Positions 60,691 to 64,000 of a stretch of 64,000 nucleotides of DNA are shown one piece after another. The stretch is from the NCBI RefSeq assembly GCF_024220585.1, contig NZ_JAMXKF010000003.1, positions 620,001 to 684,000 on the forward strand, read 5' to 3'. Under the pieces are notes generated by a model. The model had not been told where the DNA came from. It did no database searches and saw nothing but the letters and a program-made list of their open reading frames with translations. Every line of letters starts with the position of its first letter. Within the stretch, counting starts at the first letter, position 1. This DNA comes from Dyadobacter diqingensis. Its GTDB lineage: Bacteria; Bacteroidota; Bacteroidia; Cytophagales; Spirosomataceae. A program made the position numbers and the translations under genes.

Positions 60691-62496
60691 ATGGGTCAGG
60701 AAAATATAACGCATACTTTTCATATACCGGTTTTAGGACTGGGATATTCTGTTGATACACCGATCAAAGTTTCTCATTTCGGCATTTCCTCCGTGGCCTC
60801 GATCGTTGATGACGAGATGATCGAGCGAATGAGAAAATTGCATACGCTGGAAAATGGCGAGGTATATGTCCCCATTTACAGCAATGAGCCGGACTTTCGA
60901 AGCCGTCGGATTACGGAATATCTGAATCTGATGGACCGGATTGTCAATAAAAACTTTGAAATGCTGCGGCAGGAAGCTTTTACCGACGGCAGCGGGATCA
61001 AACGTTATTTCGAATTGTTGCCTGAGCGGTCGCCTTTAAAGCGGCGTTATCTTAAAATGTTGTCGTCAAACGATGAAGAGGAGAAATGCTGGATTGAAAG
61101 ATATCTGCGTGACAATATGCAAAAGGGCGCGATTGATGTCAATATCATGTCGAAAGTAGACAAGCTGAACCGCGATGTGCATGGTGAAATGTTACCCGAT
61201 GAATATTCCGATGCTTCGGCCGCGCTGAGAGGATTTGCCGAAAGTAGTCTTACTTCCTCGCTCGTATTGTCTGCGGGAATGAACCCCCGATTGTATAACT
61301 ATCTCGAAAATTTCAAAGATTTCTATCCCGATGAAAATGGTGCGCTCCCCAAAAAGATCATTTTGAAAGTCAGCGATTTTCGCTCGGCCTTTATCCAAGC
61401 GAAGTTTCTGGCGAAAAAAGGAATCTGGGTTTCCGAGTTCAGGATTGAGTCGGGGCTAAACTGCGGCGGGCATGCTTTTGCGACGGAGGGTTATCTGCTG
61501 GGACCTATTCTTGAAGAATTCAAAATCAGGAAACAGGAAATGCAGGAGGAGCTTTTTGCACTTTACCAGTCTGCATTGTTGGCCAGAAATTTGACAGTAA
61601 ACAGCAGGCCTGTATTGAAAATTACGGTTCAGGGCGGGATTGGAACGGCCGAAGAAGATCGTTTTTTGCTGGATCATTATGAGGTGGATGCCACCGGATG
61701 GGGGAGTCCTTTTTTGCTGGTCCCGGAAGTTACCAATGTGGATGACGATACTTTGAAGAATTTGACAGAAGCTGAACATGACGATTATTATGTCAGCAAC
61801 TCGTCGCCACTGGGGGTTTTGTTCAACAATTTCAAACGAAGCAGTGCTGAAAAACAGCGTCTTGACCGGATTGCTGCCGGAAGACCCGGAAGTCCTTGTA
61901 AAAAGAAGTATCTGGTATCGAACACAGAGTTTACTACCGAGCCGATTTGTACGGCATCCCGGCAATATCAGCATCTGAAAATCAAACAATTGCAGGAAAT
62001 TCAACCGCGCCCCGACGATTTCGAAGCACAGCTGAACCTGATCACGGAAAAACTTTGTCTCTGTGACGGATTGAGCGCATCGACCTTGTTAAAAAACAAT
62101 TTGCTCAGGTCGAGGGAGAACAAAGCCGTGTCTATCTGTCCGGGGCCAAATCTTGCCTGGTTTTCCAGGGTTTGTTCGCTGGATGAAATGGTGCAGCATA
62201 TTTATGGAAAAGTGAACTTGCTGGCGAAGGGAAACAGGCCCAATATGTTTATCAACGAGCTGAATCTCTATGTGGAACATTACAAAAAAGACATGGATCT
62301 GAATGCCCAGAAATTGAATGAAAAGAAAAAGAAATATCTTCAAAAATTCAGCGATCAGCTTTTCATTGGCATTGACTATTACAAAGAACTGATCCCGAAA
62401 CTACTTAATCAGACAGAAGCGTACCGTGAAGAAATGATTGGTCAGCTGAAAAAGATTGAGATGGATTTGAGAGGTTATCAGCCTGAAATTATATAA
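60691..62496 (+). CDS. large protein of unknown function, possible TIM-barrel enzyme
   Basis: A 601-residue protein from the ATG at 60691; an in-frame GTG lies at 60664. I cannot assign a family. Suggestive segments are PVLGLGYSVDTPIKVSHFGISSVASI (13-38), SGLNCGGHAFATEG (254-267), ITVQGGIGTAEED (311-323) and TGWGSPFLLVPEVTN (335-349). The GGH, GGIGT and repeating beta-strand pattern resemble FMN-binding TIM barrels such as nitronate monooxygenase. Seven Cys (258, 403, 420, 456, 458, 483, 495) are concentrated in the C-terminal half and could bind a metal or iron-sulfur cluster. A terminator follows. Confidence 0.7.
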   Translation: MGQENITHTFHIPVLGLGYSVDTPIKVSHFGISSVASIVDDEMIERMRKLHTLENGEVYVPIYSNEPDFRSRRITEYLNLMDRIVNKNFEMLRQEAFTDGSGIKRYFELLPERSPLKRRYLKMLSSNDEEEKCWIERYLRDNMQKGAIDVNIMSKVDKLNRDVHGEMLPDEYSDASAALRGFAESSLTSSLVLSAGMNPRLYNYLENFKDFYPDENGALPKKIILKVSDFRSAFIQAKFLAKKGIWVSEFRIESGLNCGGHAFATEGYLLGPILEEFKIRKQEMQEELFALYQSALLARNLTVNSRPVLKITVQGGIGTAEEDRFLLDHYEVDATGWGSPFLLVPEVTNVDDDTLKNLTEAEHDDYYVSNSSPLGVLFNNFKRSSAEKQRLDRIAAGRPGSPCKKKYLVSNTEFTTEPICTASRQYQHLKIKQLQEIQPRPDDFEAQLNLITEKLCLCDGLSASTLLKNNLLRSRENKAVSICPGPNLAWFSRVCSLDEMVQHIYGKVNLLAKGNRPNMFINELNLYVEHYKKDMDLNAQKLNEKKKKYLQKFSDQLFIGIDYYKELIPKLLNQTEAYREEMIGQLKKIEMDLRGYQPEII

Positions 62497-62499
62497 ATG

Positions 62500-62552
62500 A
62501 TCCTGCCCGATAATGTCTTTTGACTAAAATAGGGCAGGATTTATTTTATTTT
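62500..62552 (+). terminator. terminator after the 601-aa gene
   Basis: ATCCTGCCC (62500-62508) and GGGCAGGAT (62532-62540) form a 9-bp stem with a 23-nt loop, then TTATTTTATTTT. It ends the plus-strand gene before the convergent gene. Confidence 0.75.
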
Positions 62553-62573
62553 CCGGCATATCGAAGACTGGTT

Positions 62574-62981
62574 TTATTCTTTCTCCTTGATCGTCAGATA
62601 ATCATCTTTCCCGAAAGTCAGATAGTACGCCAGAATAAGGGCAAATGGAATGGTAAACAGGACAATAAATTTGATATTAGATAACCCCAAAGCGATAAAA
62701 TGGACAACCAGAATCAATAAAAATATAGTTAGAATGGAATTGCCATACTTGAACAAGGCAACGTTTAGTGCTTTTGTTTCATTGTCGGCAAGTGTCAGTT
62801 TGTACTCCTTACTGCCGCGCCAGCCTGTTTTTGCCTGCACTTTATAAGTGCCTGCTGCGACATCGAATTCCCGGGTTTCTCCATTGTAAACCGAACCTAT
62901 TTCCTGTCCGTTGGTAAAAATGTCAATTTTCTTTGTTCTTTTATTCCACTCCGGTTCCAGTGTAACCTTTAATTTTGCCAT
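62574..62981 (-). CDS. small membrane protein with soluble beta domain
   Basis: A 135-residue protein with a soluble beta-rich N-terminus (about 1-75; KVTLEPEWNKRTKKIDIFTNGQ, AAGTYKVQAKTGWRGSKEYKL) and two hydrophobic helices (about 78-97 and 103-123), then a short charged tail. It looks like a PEGA-like domain tethered to the membrane, but this is not certain. Function not recognised. Confidence 0.6.
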   Translation of the reverse strand: MAKLKVTLEPEWNKRTKKIDIFTNGQEIGSVYNGETREFDVAAGTYKVQAKTGWRGSKEYKLTLADNETKALNVALFKYGNSILTIFLLILVVHFIALGLSNIKFIVLFTIPFALILAYYLTFGKDDYLTIKEKE

Positions 62982-63116
62982 ATGTAGGAGGTTTATTAAA
63001 ATGTAAACCCGGCTACTTCAAACTGATTTTGTCTTCAACAGATGAGTAGAGCCGCGGGTTTTATTGATTTTTTGTAAATGGAATAAGGCCATGAACTTAC
63101 CGAAAATATTGATAAA

Positions 63117-63515
63117 ATGTTAGTGATCGACAAACTTGCCTGGATTGAGATAAAGGACAAATCAATTCTCTCGACCCGAAGTTATGGGAAAGATAAATTT
63201 TATATTCCGGGAGGAAAACGGGAAGCGGGCGAAACGGATGCAGAGGCAATAACCCGCGAGATCAAAGAAGAGCTTAACGTGGATTTAAAAGGAGACTCAC
63301 TAAAATTCGTAGGCATTTTTGAAGCGCAGGCGCATGGACATGCTCCCGGAATTGTCGTAAAAATGACCTGTTACACCGCCGATTACAGCGGTATCCTGGA
63401 GGCAACGTCGGAAATCGAGGAAATCAAGTGGCTCAACTATGCTGATCAGGACAAAATCTCTGATGTGGATAAGATCATTTTTGATTATCTTAAAGAAAAA
63501 GCGCTGCTGGATTGA
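63117..63515 (+). CDS. Nudix hydrolase
   Basis: A 132-residue protein. The Nudix box GGKREAGETDAEAITREIKEELNV (about 32-55) matches GX5EX7REUXEEXGU in the main residues. The rest is the alpha/beta/alpha Nudix fold. It hydrolyses a nucleoside-diphosphate-linked substrate that cannot be named. The upstream ATG at 63091 gives only a nine-codon frame ending in TAG, so 63117 is the likely start. It is convergent with the Crp/Fnr gene. Confidence 0.9.
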   Translation: MLVIDKLAWIEIKDKSILSTRSYGKDKFYIPGGKREAGETDAEAITREIKEELNVDLKGDSLKFVGIFEAQAHGHAPGIVVKMTCYTADYSGILEATSEIEEIKWLNYADQDKISDVDKIIFDYLKEKALLD

Positions 63516-63524
63516 GCATTGAAA

Positions 63525-64000
63525 TCAGGCGGTAAAACGGCTCAAAGTCTCTCTTGAAACGCCAAGATAAGAAGCCAGCAAAGTTTTGGGCAAACGCTGA
63601 TAAAGCTGGGGATATTTCCCGATCAATTGCTGATAACGCGCTTTGGCATCGTATTGCAAAAACGATAAAATTCGCTGCTGTAAAGCCACATATCCGCCGT
63701 TGGTTTTGATCCTGAAAAAATGTTCCATTTTGTGCATCTCCGAGCATAACTTGTTTTTATTGGAGGCCGTGAGCATAAGTGCGGTAACATCTTCGATACA
63801 ATCGATGTTGAGGGTGGCTTTCTGCCGGTTGTAAAACGCCTGGTAGTCGGTTACCCACCAGTTTTCCATCGAGAACTGGAGGATATGATCTTTACCATCT
63901 TCTTTTGGATACGTAGATTTCAGCAAGCCTTTCAGCACAAAATATTCATGGTCCACGTCATAACCCTCCTGCACGACGTACTGGTGTTTCCGGAATTTTT
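63525..64000 (-). CDS. Crp/Fnr family regulator, N-terminus beyond window
   Basis: 158 codons remain on the minus strand, open past base 64000, so the N-terminal part is outside the window. The visible part begins KFRKHQYVVQEGYDVDHEYFVLKGLLKSTY, a cyclic-nucleotide-binding-like beta-roll. It ends with a winged-helix-like QRLPKTLLASYLGVSRETLSRF (about the last 24 residues). Effector and target unknown. The window edge is 26 bases upstream of the first GTG inside the gene. Confidence 0.85.
   Translation of the reverse strand, partial: KFRKHQYVVQEGYDVDHEYFVLKGLLKSTYPKEDGKDHILQFSMENWWVTDYQAFYNRQKATLNIDCIEDVTALMLTASNKNKLCSEMHKMEHFFRIKTNGGYVALQQRILSFLQYDAKARYQQLIGKYPQLYQRLPKTLLASYLGVSRETLSRFTA

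Overview
The window reads as a chromosomal segment of a Bacteroidota bacterium, most likely Cytophagales/Spirosomaceae (a Dyadobacter-like organism is my inference, not shown). Supporting signs are two TonB-dependent receptors, one with an N-terminal carboxypeptidase-regulatory-like domain, a type IX secretion C-terminal sorting domain, several lipoproteins, candidate promoters of the TAnnTTTG type, and few Shine-Dalgarno sequences. I see no tRNA, rRNA, CRISPR array, insertion sequence or prophage. The longest stretch without a gene is about 295 bp (4201-4495) and it holds a repeat.

Layout. 1-4200: DNA-repair cluster of ATP-dependent ligase (5' truncated by the window edge), ligase-associated DEXH helicase and phosphoesterase PdeM. 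4496-6521: a second DNA-repair pair on the minus strand (radical SAM protein plus DUF4130 protein) behind a palindromic operator-like site. 6774-9834: esterase lipoprotein, CDGSH protein with a structured 3' region, and an AraC regulator divergent from a secreted NTF2-like protein. 9875-15196: a four-gene signalling operon (FIST sensor, PAS histidine kinase, stand-alone receiver, hybrid kinase). 15319-26974: housekeeping and metabolic genes (dNTPase, pseudouridine synthase, NagB-like deaminase with GMC oxidoreductase, quinone oxidoreductase, CPBP protease, TetR-UbiB pair, GNAT). 27113-30800: siderophore receptor plus PepSY membrane protein. 30963-33919: ECF sigma factor with a large membrane partner, and a lipoprotein. 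34050-39464: hydrolase, BtuB-like receptor, AI-2E-family transporter, DUF1624 membrane protein.

39672-49326: aldonolactone/alditol-oxidase-like flavoprotein, a large polytopic membrane protein, an RsmB-like methyltransferase, a broken toxin-antitoxin pair (UPF0175 intact, DUF3368 toxin internally deleted), a lipocalin-like protein divergent from an AraC regulator, a 2H phosphoesterase and a Cthe_2159-type beta-helix lipoprotein. 49392-64000: mostly exported or stand-alone enzymes (VOC-GNAT fusion, PI-PLC-like, M28 peptidase, T9SS-secreted sugar dehydrogenase, chagasin-like inhibitor, pirin, intradiol dioxygenase lipoprotein, e(P4) phosphatase), a stand-alone catalase C-terminal-like protein, a 601-aa protein I cannot place, a Nudix hydrolase, and a Crp/Fnr regulator cut by the window end.

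The items most worth following up are the unplaced 601-aa protein, the FIST phosphorelay with no DNA-binding output, the broken toxin gene, the palindromic site before the DNA-repair pair, the structured RNA after the CDGSH gene, the ECF sigma/membrane partner pair, and four kinds of intergenic palindromic repeat. All family assignments come from motif reading by eye; no searches were run.
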